From Chloromonas sp. AAM2 (Eukaryota > Chlorophyta > Chlorophyceae > Chlamydomonadales > Chlamydomonadaceae), in assembly GCA_004335635.1 (NCBI GenBank), contig QAXH01003848.1:1-30432 (forward strand): a DNA stretch of 30,432 nt. Reading direction: 5' to 3'. The position numbers were made by a program, and so were the translations under genes. Within the stretch, counting starts at the first letter, position 1. Every line of letters begins with the position of its first letter. Below the pieces are notes generated by a model. It was not told the DNA's origin and searched no databases. It saw nothing but the letters and a program-made list of their open reading frames with translations. Shown here one piece after another: positions 11,099-22,200 of the stretch.

Positions 11099-11332
11099 GT
11101 TGCCTTGCCACCCCAGCTTGATGAATGAAGCATACACAGTCAGTACCACACTGTGCGGGTTTGTGGAATGACAGGTGGAAACAATCAGTGAGGCAGCCAG
11201 TATGCCACGTCCCTTATGCAAACCCGCTTGACCGTTGGTACGCATACCATGACGCTCCCATATACCATTACGCTCCCATATATCATAACGCTCAACGCAT
11301 GATCCATAATCCATAATCCACAAACGCATGAA
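11099..11332 (+). repeat. Left arm of inverted repeat
   Basis: Starts GTTGCCTTGCCACCCC and ends CAAACGCATGAA. Near its inner end it holds small internal repeats (GCTCCCATATA twice, CCATAATC twice). Confidence 0.95.
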
Positions 11333-11675
11333 TTCTGATGTGGCTGTACAAACACTCGGCACACATCGTGCTTGCCGTGCCGTGTTTGTCAGACAGCCTG
11401 CGACGTCGATTGTGAAATTTCTGGGACCTATCATCCATGTGGGACCAGCATGGGATTCAGCACTGCGGATTTCTCTAAAGATTATCAAGACTGCCTCATG
11501 TCAGAAGCACAGCGTAGCTGCAGCCTAAAATTAGGGTGGCACGGTATGAGGATTCCAGAGGTGCTTCTTAACTTATCAACCGCTGTCATGATGGTGGGGC
11601 AGGCCACAATGATTGGAAACGATCACTAAGCATTCTAGATTCCGGGCTCATGCAAGGTCGCAAGATGCGGCGACG

Positions 11676-11711
11676 TGACGTCATCTTTTGGCGGGAAAGA
11701 TTTGGCGGGAA
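11676..11711. promoter_or_regulatory. CRE-type palindrome plus two E2F-type sites
   Basis: TGACGTCA at 11676-11683 is directly followed by TTTTGGCGGGAAA (11686-11698) and TTTGGCGGGAA (11701-11711). These match the bZIP/CREB palindrome and the E2F consensus TTTSGCGS. They lie in the spacer of the inverted repeat, about 1 kb upstream of the chaperone ATG, with the left arm in between. Which gene they serve is not shown. An S-phase histone chaperone would be a fitting target. Confidence 0.5.
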
Positions 11712-11985
11712 GAGTTTTGGCGACTCAGATTCGCGAGATGTTCCGTCCGAACACAGGCATAGGTACCCTGCCAGGTATCGTGTCAGACCGTGATCTGCTT
11801 GCACTCACCTCTCGCTCTGTCTCGCTCCATCTTGTATCGGTTGGCCAGCACGGTCAAGGTGCTTGCTTGAGCTTCCCTAGCAGCCTTTTAATCAACATGA
11901 TTACGTCTAATCAGCGTTCTGGGTGTACACCCGTAAAGCATTGAAATGCAGTAGGCACAGCATTGTCCAGCTGTTCTCCATGGAT

Positions 11986-12220
11986 TTCATGCGTTTGTGG
12001 ATTATGGGATTATGGATTATGCGTTGAGCGTTATGATATATGGGAGCGTAATGGTATATGGGAGCATCATGGTATGCGTGCCAACGGTCAAGCGGGTTTG
12101 CATAAGGGACGTGGCATACTGGCTGCCTCACTGATTGTTTCCACCTGTCATTCCACAAACCCGCACAGTGTGGTACTGACTGTGTATGCTTCATTCATCA
12201 AGCTGGGGTGGCAAGGCAAC
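11986..12220 (-). repeat. Right arm of inverted repeat
   Basis: Reverse complement of 11099-11332 with three substitutions and one extra base. Similarity stops sharply at both ends: 11985/11333 inside and 12221/11098 outside. Confidence 0.95.
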
Positions 12221-12251
12221 TCTGAGGTGTGAGATGTCTGGGACCAGCCAA

Positions 12252-12330
12252 CAAACACAGCCTGACTCACAACCCGCAGCTCACCCTGAAAAACACGCAC
12301 AAGTGAAAAAAAGATGTTTGCCAGTTCTGG
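12252..12330 (-). pseudogene. Copied fragment of the reticulon-like gene (intron end plus exon start)
   Basis: On the minus strand, 12288-12252 matches 2681-2717 of gene 1 at 35 of 37 positions: the acceptor CAG, the start of exon 2684-2772 (GGTGAGCTGCGGGTTGT) and the following TGTGTTTG. A second block at 12330-12316 (CCAGAACTGGCAAAC) matches 2567-2581. The blocks are ~100 bases apart in gene 1 but ~27 apart here, so the copy has an internal deletion. No open frame is kept. It begins 31 bases outside the right inverted-repeat arm. Confidence 0.75.
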
Positions 12331-13334
12331 ACAATTTTCAGAAACAACACTCTGTGCTTCTCTGAATAGTAGGGAACGTTGGCCTTAAGACCACCATGTG
12401 ATCCACCAGGCTTTCAAATTTACGTAAGTTTAATGGTGTCCCCGCAAGGCATTTGCGTTTTGTAAAGCCCCGAGGCCGAGTGCCATACACATGTATGGGT
12501 GAGTGAATGAGCACCAGCGAGGCCGAGCAGAGCCCGATACAAGGCTGCGTATCACTGCTTGATAGACAACAGTTACAGAAGCCAAGTCAGTGTCAGTGTT
12601 CGAGTTTGGCTCACGTCATTGTGGGGTTAGAGGTATCCTGCCACCGAATGTGTTAATCAAGTTCCGTGCGCCAGGTGCGCACAAGATGCCTGCTAAAGTA
12701 TAGGATGCCTGATAACGTGTGATGTCTGGCAACTCACAGACACCAAACTGTTTGAACTGAAAATCAGGCTTGGAGACTGGTCCAGTTTATGAAGACTGAG
12801 GGATCAGAATCACTTCATTACATGAAACAACTGGGAGAAAGTAAGTTGCACTCATTGCGTTGTATAAACCAGCAAGGCAACTCTGTCCTAAGCCTAACTG
12901 CAGCATGAATGTTTTGAGGTGCTCCGTTTCAACAACGTAGAGGAAAAGAAAAGCAAGTTGTATTCGACAGTTCAGGCACCAAGCAGCGCTGCAGCCGACC
13001 TGCGCATCCAATCATCACCTATTGCAACGCTAAACCACAATGCAATACCCTGGCAAAGAATCTATCTCGTACGTTCTAAAGTCTTTCCGAGCTTCACTGC
13101 TTCAAGCTTGTCTCTCAATCAATGCACCATCATGATTGCACACAACTTCTGGGCAATTCACACACAAACGCTGCATGGCTACCCACAACACCAGCAAAAG
13201 CCCTTTGTGCTTCAGGCAGTCCATGTACAAACACTGGTGCAAGGCCTGGTTTGCCGCGGTTTAATCCATAGACACTTTCATCATGGATTTCCAAGAGTTC
13301 ACCGACTAATCTACAGTGAGTTGCAGGCCTCAGT
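12331..13334. other. Intergenic, no gene seen
   Basis: Downstream of the DUF506-family gene on the minus strand, so part should be its 3' UTR. TGTAA on the minus strand at 12818-12822 is a possible poly(A) signal. The open plus-strand frame from 12919 to 13422 runs antisense into the DUF506 3' end and shows no domain or splice support. Confidence 0.4.
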
Positions 13335-15727
13335 CTATCTGGGCTCAGCAACGACCTTGCTCCAATCAACAAACGGGCCTGCAGGCTTTACAGTGTGGAC
13401 CTTTGGCATCCACATTGAGTAAAGTGCCTGGAGCTTGTTGCGAGAAGCACCAGTTGCCTTGGACACTGCAGTCCCGACTGTTGCAGCAAAGATGGGCGCA
13501 GCAGCAACAGAGGTCGGACTGGGAGCCGTAGGCATGTTGGCAGGCTTGGCGACAGCAGCCTCAGCCTGGTCCTGCACGGCAAAGCCCACCACCACCACTG
13601 CAGGTGCATTGTCACGATTCAGCACCGGTGCAGACGGTGTGCGGCCGAGCTTGCTGAGAATGGCTGCCTGGTGAGGCGGTATGCTGGCAGGGTGAGAGGG
13701 AAGGACGCTGTCGGGAGAGAAAGACACAGATGTGGGTGTGCTGCTGCCACTGCACTGCTGGGTGCTGCAGGGACGTCTGGGTTAGCAGAGGGGCTGGAGA
13801 CGTGCACAGGGGCCACTGTGATTGCAAATTTGCTTGGTGCGGGAATGGGAGTGTCGATGTAGTTGGCAGGGAGCCATTTGGAAAGAAGTGCGGAAGCTGT
13901 CCGCCAAGGAGCGAGGCTTCGGCCCTGCGAACAACACATTGACGAAGTGTTACACAATAAAGTCTTCCTTGCTGCATCGAGTAGTACACTTAGCCGCCCA
14001 GTCCACACCACACATGCAGGCACAACGACGCCATTGGCAAGGACACGTTGCGAATTCAGGTAGAGCCCTCCTTGAATCTGATTGTAGATAAACAGACAAC
14101 GTGTCCAGGCAAGCACTGACAACCTCCTTGCTTTTGGTGACACGTCCCCAGGAAACCTGGCTGTAGCCAGTCAGATCCTGACAGCTCCTTGCCTCTGGAC
14201 AGCACCCACCTGTGCTCTGGTCTCAGCTGCCAGGCGTGCTGCCAGCTGGTACACCAAACGGGGCATGGCTTGGGAAGGCAGCACGAGCAGCTCAGGTACA
14301 GAGGCCAGACCGGCGGCATAGGAGGCACTGGGGCTGGGCAGTGCAAAGTGGCCTCGGAAGGATGGTTCTATCAGCAGCTCCTCACCATCGCCTGCAGATT
14401 AAACGTAACATACAAGAGCATACAAGAGAAGCTGAAAACAGCATACTAATAAGTACGGCGGAGGATGCAAGGAGAACACACAGCCCTAGAGCTCTGCTAA
14501 CTGACTACCACTAAAAAGCGACACGCTACCTGAGCATTGTGCCACCTGAACCCACCTGTGGTTGCCACCAGGACGCTGTGTCGCAGGGAGCGCAGGGCCC
14601 ATGAGGGGTCCTCAACAGCTCCATTGGGGCGCTTGGGGCTGGCAGTGCGCAGTGCGAAGCGGACAGAGGGCAGCTGTGTGGCCAGGTGGGTGGCAAGGGG
14701 CTCCAGCTGCTCTGCAATGTAGGGTCCCTGGGACGCTACAGTGCGCTGCACAATGGCCAAAACCTGCACAGCCATGAACAAAACACCAAGTCAGCATTGC
14801 CATGTACAGATTAGCAACTGTGACTCGCAGGCGCAGGTGTGGTAGTGGCCAAGTAGGTTTTTTTTTTTAAGGCTTGCTGGCTGGCTGGCCCAGCAGTATG
14901 AAGAGTTGCGCAAAGCGTCAGATTCCTGACTCGGCTCGCAAGACGTGTTGAACGTGTTGTGCAGACGTGTTGAACGTGTTGTGAAAAGTTTGGAAGCTGA
15001 TGGTAGCTGCTCGCTCAGCTCGTACAACTGGGCATACAGCGGACATACCTGACGGCCTGAATTCGACAGGTTGACTTCGCTGGGCAGCTGCACCGGCCAT
15101 TGCAGCAAGGTGTCCACGCTGGCCACAGGCGCCTGCGGTCAGCAAAGAGCAGCAGAGGCTCTTTTTGAAGGTCAGAAGCTCCGGTGGATGGCAGCTGCAG
15201 GCAGATACATGCTACGATCATCTATTCATCTGTGCTGCTGCCGCACACACCTGAGGGAGCCCATCCAGTGGGAAGATCAGGTCATCTGCAGATACATCGA
15301 ACATCGTTGGAGTACCGCCGGCAGGCGTCATCGCGATGTGCTGCTGTGTTGTTGGCGCAGCTGTAGTTGCGTTCCATCCCGCTCTGTTGCTCGCAGCCTT
15401 GCTGTATGTGTTGCTGTGTCCGACCTCAACAAACGCTGCAAGACGCAAGCAGAGCACGCTCGAGGCGTGTGGGCTACTGCGGGTCCCATGCATGTCCTTT
15501 TCCAACGCCTTCAGCTAATAAATGCACGATCGCACTTACCACTCGTTCATTTTCAGAGCGGTGGGGAAGTGGGTGCGGTGCTGTCTGTGCGCCACAGCCA
15601 TGTTGTAGCGGGACTGCATTCTGTGGATGGATTGGCGTACGGAAAGGGGATGGTAGGCCTCGTCAGCTGTCCTGAAGTAGTATGGAAGATTGCGTTTAGG
15701 ATTAGTTGTGGAGACTGACACCTGCAT
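13335..15727 (-). CDS. DUF506 / PDDEXK_6 family protein
   Basis: Exons from high to low coordinate: 15727-15540, 15476-15251, 15132-15049, 14763-14556, 14391-14210, 13924-13751, 13667-13335 (TAG). Phases agree (2,0,0,1,0,0): 464 residues. The family signature is clear. Residues ~226-255 give HSVLVATTGDGEELLIEPSF and RGHF, matching the family pattern IDxxFRxxFEIARPT. Next comes a two-helix stretch (SVPELLVLPSQAMPRLVYQL). Last is SLAPWRTASALLSKWL (~299-314), like PPWRxxxYxxAKWL. Family knowledge: plant proteins with a PDDEXK-nuclease-like fold and unsettled activity. The ~60-residue N terminus (YYFRTADEAYHPL) and the Ala/Pro/Val-rich C-terminal ~140 residues are not typical of land-plant members. 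Introns 15477-15539 (63 nt) and 13668-13750 (83 nt, weak GTGGCA donor) are short. The latter is my least certain join and may hide a one-base sequence error. Confidence 0.75.
14941..14984. repeat. 22-bp tandem repeat, two copies
   Basis: AGACGTGTTGAACGTGTTGT repeats at 14941 and 14963. It lies in the DUF506-gene intron 14764-15048, and each unit holds an internal AACGTGTTG/ACGTGTTG duplication. Confidence 0.9.
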
Positions 15728-16227
15728 TTCTGAAATGACATAGGATCCATCGAGGTGGCGGTTACACAACTTCCTTCAACTTCCTCCGCAATCCTCACAT
15801 TCTTGCAGCTCCACGTCATAATGATCTTTTACGATGGATTTGATCGGATGAACATTGGATGTGATCAGCGCGAACGTTGGATGTGATCTTTCCAAGATTT
15901 CCCATGCAATTTGGTCGAGATACACCAGTTTGAGGTAAGGTGCCATACGTCGTTCATGTTTGGCCTTTGGTTGTGTTCAATGTGCATGACATAAGCCAGC
16001 AAAGGAGCTTGGCTTGCTTTGTTTTGTGGCGAGTTCTGAGTCTGTTTGCATGACACCTGGCGTTTCCGCATCGTGCGGGGCTACCAGCAGATATCCACAG
16101 TACTCAATTACATTCAGAACCTGCTGCTACATCTCGCCTCTTTGACTCTTCTTAACTACACTCGTGGTCTCTCGTGTACGTGATGGTTTACATGCTGCAA
16201 CCGTTGCATTGGCAAGATGATGAGGAA
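15728..16227. other. Intergenic spacer between two tandem minus-strand genes
   Basis: Holds the 3' UTR of the large upstream gene and the promoter of the DUF506-family gene. Minus-strand TGTAA signals lie at 16188-16192 and 16108-16112, 36 and 116 bases past the upstream stop. GGATGTGATC repeats near 15857 and 15888. The frame of the first DUF506 exon stays open a little beyond its ATG (reading DGSYVISEM), so an upstream start or exon is possible. Confidence 0.4.
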
Positions 16228-19200
16228 CTAAAGGAAGGGAAGAAATGAAAACTCACACAGCCACGGTTCAAAAGGGGCAGATGCAGCAAGTACACATGAA
16301 GAGGTATCACACCTCCCTTCCAACCAAGTAGCATGCTGCGCTACTTTACGCTCGAATGGTTGTCCAAGGACAGGCCGTAGCTGGTGCAGTGCAGCCTGCC
16401 AAGGTCTCCCTCCTGAAAACCGACCAGATTCTATCAACCTGCGTTGAATTCAATCACATGCCATTCAAGGTCAAACAAAGTGTTCTGTGTGTGCCACTGC
16501 TGCGTCGCGTCAAGTACTTGGGGAATCAAGCGTCTGCCAGAAAGACGCCATCAAATGCAAAAGTCAGCAGTTGTTCAAATCGTAACAAGGTTGCAGCATC
16601 TGCTCACTACGCTAATCTACAGCTGTTTGGTTGCCCTCAATCGACCAATGTCAGCCTGCCTGTCAACCTGCGTGTTTCTTTGGGCACCAAAGTTTTGAAT
16701 CCCTTCACCATGCGGACTTCATTAGTGGGACAGGCCGGTATGCACGGCCTGTTGCTGCAGGCTGCTCCAAGGGTGCATCAAACTCATCCGCTGCTTCACT
16801 CAGAACGGACATTGGGGGTGGCTTCTGTCGAGACGGAGGCCGTGTCCAGTCATGGTACTGCTGAGCGGGGGAGGAGGCAGGAGAGGAAGGGCACAACGTG
16901 CCAGCCTGCAGTCAGCGATAGCATGTCTTTCTGCTTTACATGTGCACACGAAGTTGGCCTGCACCCTAACCAGTCTTATATGCGTTTTGTCCCGTGCCCT
17001 ACAAGCGCTCCGAGAAGGGCTTCTACTTGCAATCAGAAGTTGTTTTGCCCTGATGAAGCTTCGCGGATGCTATGTAGTACTACACCAGCATCCGTGGTGC
17101 TCGCAGAGATCGAGAGCATTCTGGTGCACGAAGTGATTGCAATCATGGCCTGAGGCCCTCTTTCCTGGGCAATGATGTGTTGGGTTGTTCCCCGCACTCA
17201 AGTTACTGGATCACTTGTTGCCCCACCTGTGCGGNNNNNNNNNNNNNNNNNNNNNCTCGCGGTGCGCCTCCGCCCGCCCCGGCCCCGACCCCCAGGGTGT
17301 CCGTTCTGGGACCAGAGGGCGCATTGGCGGGGAGCGGCAGGGGCATCTCGGCTCCCCTCAAGGGCGACCACAAGTGGAGCGCCTCAGAAGGGGGACGCTG
17401 GCGCGAGGGTGGACGCTCCAACTGCAGAGCGATTTGAACATCAGCACGTGACTGGTGTGCAAAATGGACATCACAATGATGATTTCTTACACACAGGAAG
17501 TTGCTGGTCACAAACTGAACCTCTGCGCCACTGAAGGGTGAAGGTGAGGGCTGATACCATTGCAGTCACGCACCTTGGTGTTCGACATTTAACTACTTGA
17601 CGCACCTGCACTGAAATGTAGTCCCTCCAGATGCTGGGGTCAATCGGCGTGTCCCCCCTGGTGCCTGGCCTTGCGCTCTGCACCTGCCGCACACCGCCAG
17701 GCGTGGGTCCCGCAGGCCGCACCAGCGCGGCCGCTGCCGCCGCCGCCACTGACTCCCGGTCCGCTTCCCGCAGCTCATCCGCTGACACATGACAGACCTG
17801 GGTTCAAATCCAGGATCTAACTTTGCAGCAGCATGATATGTGAGGACTGACAATGGCAGTACGCATGCGAGTGTGATGAACTTGCAGGTGGTTTGGACAT
17901 TGTACCAGTCGACCTTTACACGAGCTGACGCACTACACGCGATCATCAAAGCCAATGTGAAGTGAAAGACCTTGGCAGTGCGAGTATCATGTTGTTGTTG
18001 CGCATGAATGCTTCGAATCGTATTCTGCTGCACTTGTGGGACAATAATACAGATGCAAAAACACACTCGCTCGCTCACCGTTGCACTCCTGCCCCACCCC
18101 TCCGCCACAACCGCAGTCCCCGCCACCATCACCGCAGGGCCGATGCCAACCCCGCGACCTGCATCAAACGATGCTCTGGCAGCGCCAAAACCGCCACGTG
18201 GCTGCTGTTGCGACTGCTGAGGTAGTGGCAGAGGCTTGCTGCTTCCTGATACCTGCGACGATAGACCGTGACCAGCTAGCGATCGTCCTGCAGGCGACTG
18301 CTGCAGCAAACTTCCACCCGTACCGCTTGGCGAGAGGACACCAGGGGGTGCCATCTGCCCAGCCAGCGTCAGGGCAGCTGGTTTGAAGCTGGCAGAGCCT
18401 GGACGCTGAGAAGCTGATTGCGCTTCTGCCCACATGCTCAATGGCACCCTGCCGGCGCTGCTGCTGCCGGTAATAACGTTCCGTACTGGGGCGCCCTTTG
18501 GACTTGTCAGGGCGCTCAATGAACATGTACTGCCGCCGGAGGTGGTGAGACCATAGCCAAGGCTCGGTGAATGCGGAGTCGTCGTTCCGCCCCATGCACC
18601 ATGACGCACAGGCGAAGGCGGGGCCGCTTGTGCACCTGCATGCGCCTGCTGTTGCAAAGCAGAAGGCGTGAACAAGGCAGGCGAAAGCCCCGCCAAATCG
18701 ACCTGCTTGATCGGGGCGACCTCATGGTGATTGTGATTGTAACCGCTGTAATCGCCAAAACCGCTGCTATCCTTGCTGCCCTGGTCTGCACCTCGGGCTG
18801 GTGGTGCTGCAGCTGCAGTGGCCGGTCGCAGGTCTAGGCTGTTCAGCATGGCTGCAGCCACATGGGGTCCATGTCGTGAGGCGCTACCACTGCCCCCTGA
18901 TGTCTGTGAATGGAAGACAGGCATGCCATTGCCGAAAGCGTGCTGCTGTGTCCCACTGCCACTGGTCCTTTGCACAGCACCCAAGACACCATGTCCTGAA
19001 TGGAAGGTCAACTGGCTGTTGGAGGTACCTGGCTGGAAACTGTTGCTGTTGCCTGCTGCTGTGGCTGAGGGGTTGTGACGGGCTGCCATTGGGGCACTGA
19101 CCAGCTCATGGGGTGTTGAGGACGCATGGGGCTCCTCTGGCTGACCAAGACCTGCACAGAATACACAAACCCACGAGTACAGCTCAGATCAGGCAAGCCC

Positions 19201-22200
19201 GGTCCTACTGAACCCAAGTTGAGCACACAACAACGAAAGCATTGCTGGACCAATGTCAAACACTCAGTCGTAGTTCTACAGCCCTCCGCTTGAGATGATG
19301 ATTGTGAACCATCCAATCCACTGGCATGCCTCCATGTCGAAGTCCGCATGTGACCAACAAGTTGGATCAGAAAAGCCGGCTTCTACTGAAACCCAACCGC
19401 ACAAAGCGTCGCACTAAGGAAATCATGGCAGGCGCAATGCGAATTACACAGCCACAACACATTTGTAACCATCTGACAAGCCTTTGCTCCAAATCATGGC
19501 TTTCATCAATTTGCTGGCAACCCTCTGTGACGAAGCGTGTACCCTCCCACCTGACGTCGCTGCCTGGCTGGCAGGAGTGGTGTTCATCTGTGCCATGAAC
19601 CGATCCAAGGTCATGCCGCCGTACTCCTCTTCCTGCACACGTGCATATGATGCACATGGGCTGTCCATGAGGCAGCACAAAAGGACAATTACTGTGTATG
19701 TATGTGATGCACCTGTGGTCAAAACATCAGGTATGAACCTGCCAGTCAGACATCCTGGGCTTTGCCGCTTGAGGCTGGCTGTTAAAGGCTAGCTGCGCTA
19801 TTGTATGCATGCTCCGCTTACCTCTTGCCCTTCCAGCCCGTCCAAATGGTGCTCCACCACGGGGATGTCATCATACGACATGCTGGCCATCAGCACCTCG
19901 TGGCCAGCGATTCCAATTGCCATCTGCCCGGCACTGGTTCGCAACGGTTGGCCGCCTCCAAGCGCAGCTCCCGCACTCATGAAGGTGGCCCGGTGGCCGC
20001 TAGCTGGGCGCGCTTTTCGACCAACAGCTTCTACAAAGCCTTCCGTCCCCGCATCACTATTGCCGTGGCTGTGCGCATCATCTTCTGCATCGTCGTCTCC
20101 ATGCGAACCAGAAAATTCTGAGTCCAGGCCGAGAGTACTGACGACTACGTCCCCAGCGGTGACAATAACGGGTATGAGGCGGGCAGTCCCGACAGGCATG
20201 GGAAAGCCATCGTTGGTCAATCCTTCGCCTACCCCGCTCTGTATACTGCCGTCGGAGTCGCTGCTATTGGAGTCGCCACATGTATCTCTAGCCTCCCCGC
20301 CAAAACCGAAGCTGCTGGAATCGCTTGCGTGTCGCTGGTTGCGTGGTTGTGATTCTCGCCAGGTCGGCTGTTGGGCATGAGTTCTGCCATCATCCCATCT
20401 GCCACCATTGCTCCTGAGTTTGGCGGCAGAAACAGATTTCTGGTCCGTTTTCACGTGATCCAGCTGCCGGAGCGTACCCCTCACTGCGCTTGCATTGCTC
20501 CCTCCGCTTCCAGTCCGACCACGAGCCATTGCCTCACGAGCCATCATGTTACCAGGGCGCATGGCCGCACCGCCCCAGGCGTCGGAGCGAGCAACGGCAG
20601 ATGCACCAATACCCACCCGGGATGACCCACGGTCAAAGCCTCCACCGCCAGATGTCAGGCCAGGGCGGCCAGAAGCACCAGTGGTTGATCCCAGCGAAGT
20701 CAGGCCGTAGGCAGTTATTAGCCGCCCCGCGCGGCCTTCGCGGGATGAGGGCACGGACGTGCTAGGGGATGCAAGGGACACCCGAGGGGAAGCGCCCTCG
20801 TGGCCCGGGCCACTGCGTAACAGATCGCGTACCCACTGCATTAGGCTTCATAAGTCAGCAACTTGTCCGTTGTATGTCGGTCAGAGTCAGAGTGGGGCAG
20901 ATTGGGGCAGCGTGGTGGCTACGCAATCGAGCTGATTATCCCACCTCGTGCACCTGCCTGCCCATCCTGTCCTTTCAGGACCCTGATATTCATTGACCTA
21001 TCACTGTGTAACAGGGCCGTGTTATCAAGCCTATCAAGCCTATCAAGCCTTGAGACTGCACAAAGTCATAAAACGCCATGCATCTTTGTGCCAGTTCGGC
21101 ACCGGCATGCCTGGTTATGATAGCATTGATTCGGGGCACAGATTGTTGACAATCTCTCCAGAAGGACAGTGAAATCAGTGTGGTAGCTACGCAATTACAC
21201 GTGCCTCGTGCCATGCTGGACTCTGCTCTTATCGCCCTGTCAGTGCCTGGCATCCTGTGCAACCCCCCAAGCCCTCCTTATGCATTGCATTCCTATCGCT
21301 TGTCCATCCCTACTACATTTCCGCCACATTCCCAGGCACTGTCACTTACGCAGGGGCCGGCCAACGATCAGATCGTGATGGTTCCACCTCGGCTCCTAAG
21401 CGGTTTGCGGTACGGTTTGCAGCACCCGCTAGTGCACGGCTGGCTGCTCCCGCTGCTGCTGCTGCTGCTGATGATGATTGTGTGTTCTGGGTTCTAAGGT
21501 ACGGGGAGGACCCTTGTGCAGGCGAAGCACCACGCACACCCTGCCTGCAGGGAGGGTGCATCAGGATGTTGTGAACTGGGGTGCGAGAAGTGCTAATGTC
21601 TGGCTGAAAGGGCAATAAGCACAATAACACCGGTAATGAAAGTGGCAAAAGCCATGACAGGAATAGACAAGCCTAAAATAGTGGAGCCAGTATATAGATG
21701 GGAAATTTGCACCAGGTCTCCAGTCCTGGTCGGTAACTGTGCTCCTGACGCGCTCAGCTTGTGCACTGCCCAAGGCTTCACCACGACAAGCTGCACAGTG
21801 TCAATTTGACCCTGAACGTACCATGCAACGCCCGGAGCTTCAAGCTGTTGCTTCACACGAGGCGTGGTACTGGCTGACACTGGTGCAGTGCTGAGCTTCA
21901 GTTGCTGTGCCAACGGTGTGCCCAGTGGCAATGGCACACCAACACCTATGCCATGCAGACTATCAGCACTGTGGCGCATGCTGGCCACGCTTGCAGGACG
22001 GTGAACGGATTTTGCATGGCGGGTAGGTGCGTGGCCTGGCCTGCTGCCCATGCTGTGATTGCCAGGACCTGGTGCATCCAGCATGAGCCTTCCCAGGTCT
22101 GCAGTTCACGACAGTTCCAAGACAATCACACGCAAGCTCAGCATGTGGAACGCGACGCACTTGCCGCTTCAACTCATCACATCATCAATCATTACGATGC

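Larger units (their letters stand above)
11099..12220. mobile_element. Possible foldback/MITE-like inverted-repeat element, no transposase
   Basis: Two arms, 11099-11332 and 11986-12220, are inverted copies ~98% identical (three substitutions and one inserted base seen), around a 653-bp spacer. I see no transposase-like frame and no clear target-site duplication of four bases or more. The near identity suggests recent formation or gene conversion. An inverted segmental duplication is the alternative. Confidence 0.5.

Noticed and set aside
11738..11944. 68-codon frame starting just after the E2F-type sites
   Set aside because: Position after a promoter-like cluster is tempting, but the frame has no homology, no compositional support and no splice partner.
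12919..13422. 167-codon plus-strand frame
   Set aside because: No recognised motif. Its 3' part is antisense to the final DUF506-family exon.
13706..13725. 20-nt GT-AG intron in the DUF506 gene
   Set aside because: It restores frame arithmetically but is shorter than any plausible spliceosomal intron.
16356..17153. 265-codon open frame on the plus strand
   Set aside because: It is antisense to two phase-consistent minus-strand exons with strong splice sites, and it has no recognisable domain.
17791..17809. tRNA-like T-arm / B-box (GGGTTCAAATCC)
   Set aside because: The stem has mismatches when folded as a T-arm, no anticodon arm or A box is found, and the stretch overlaps a well-supported splice acceptor and exon.
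21593..21712. C-terminal transmembrane segment in a 163-codon minus-strand frame
   Set aside because: The hydrophobic run is the translation of a pyrimidine-rich intron end (TTATTGCCCTTTCAG). Splicing at 21713/21603 continues the frame into a better exon.
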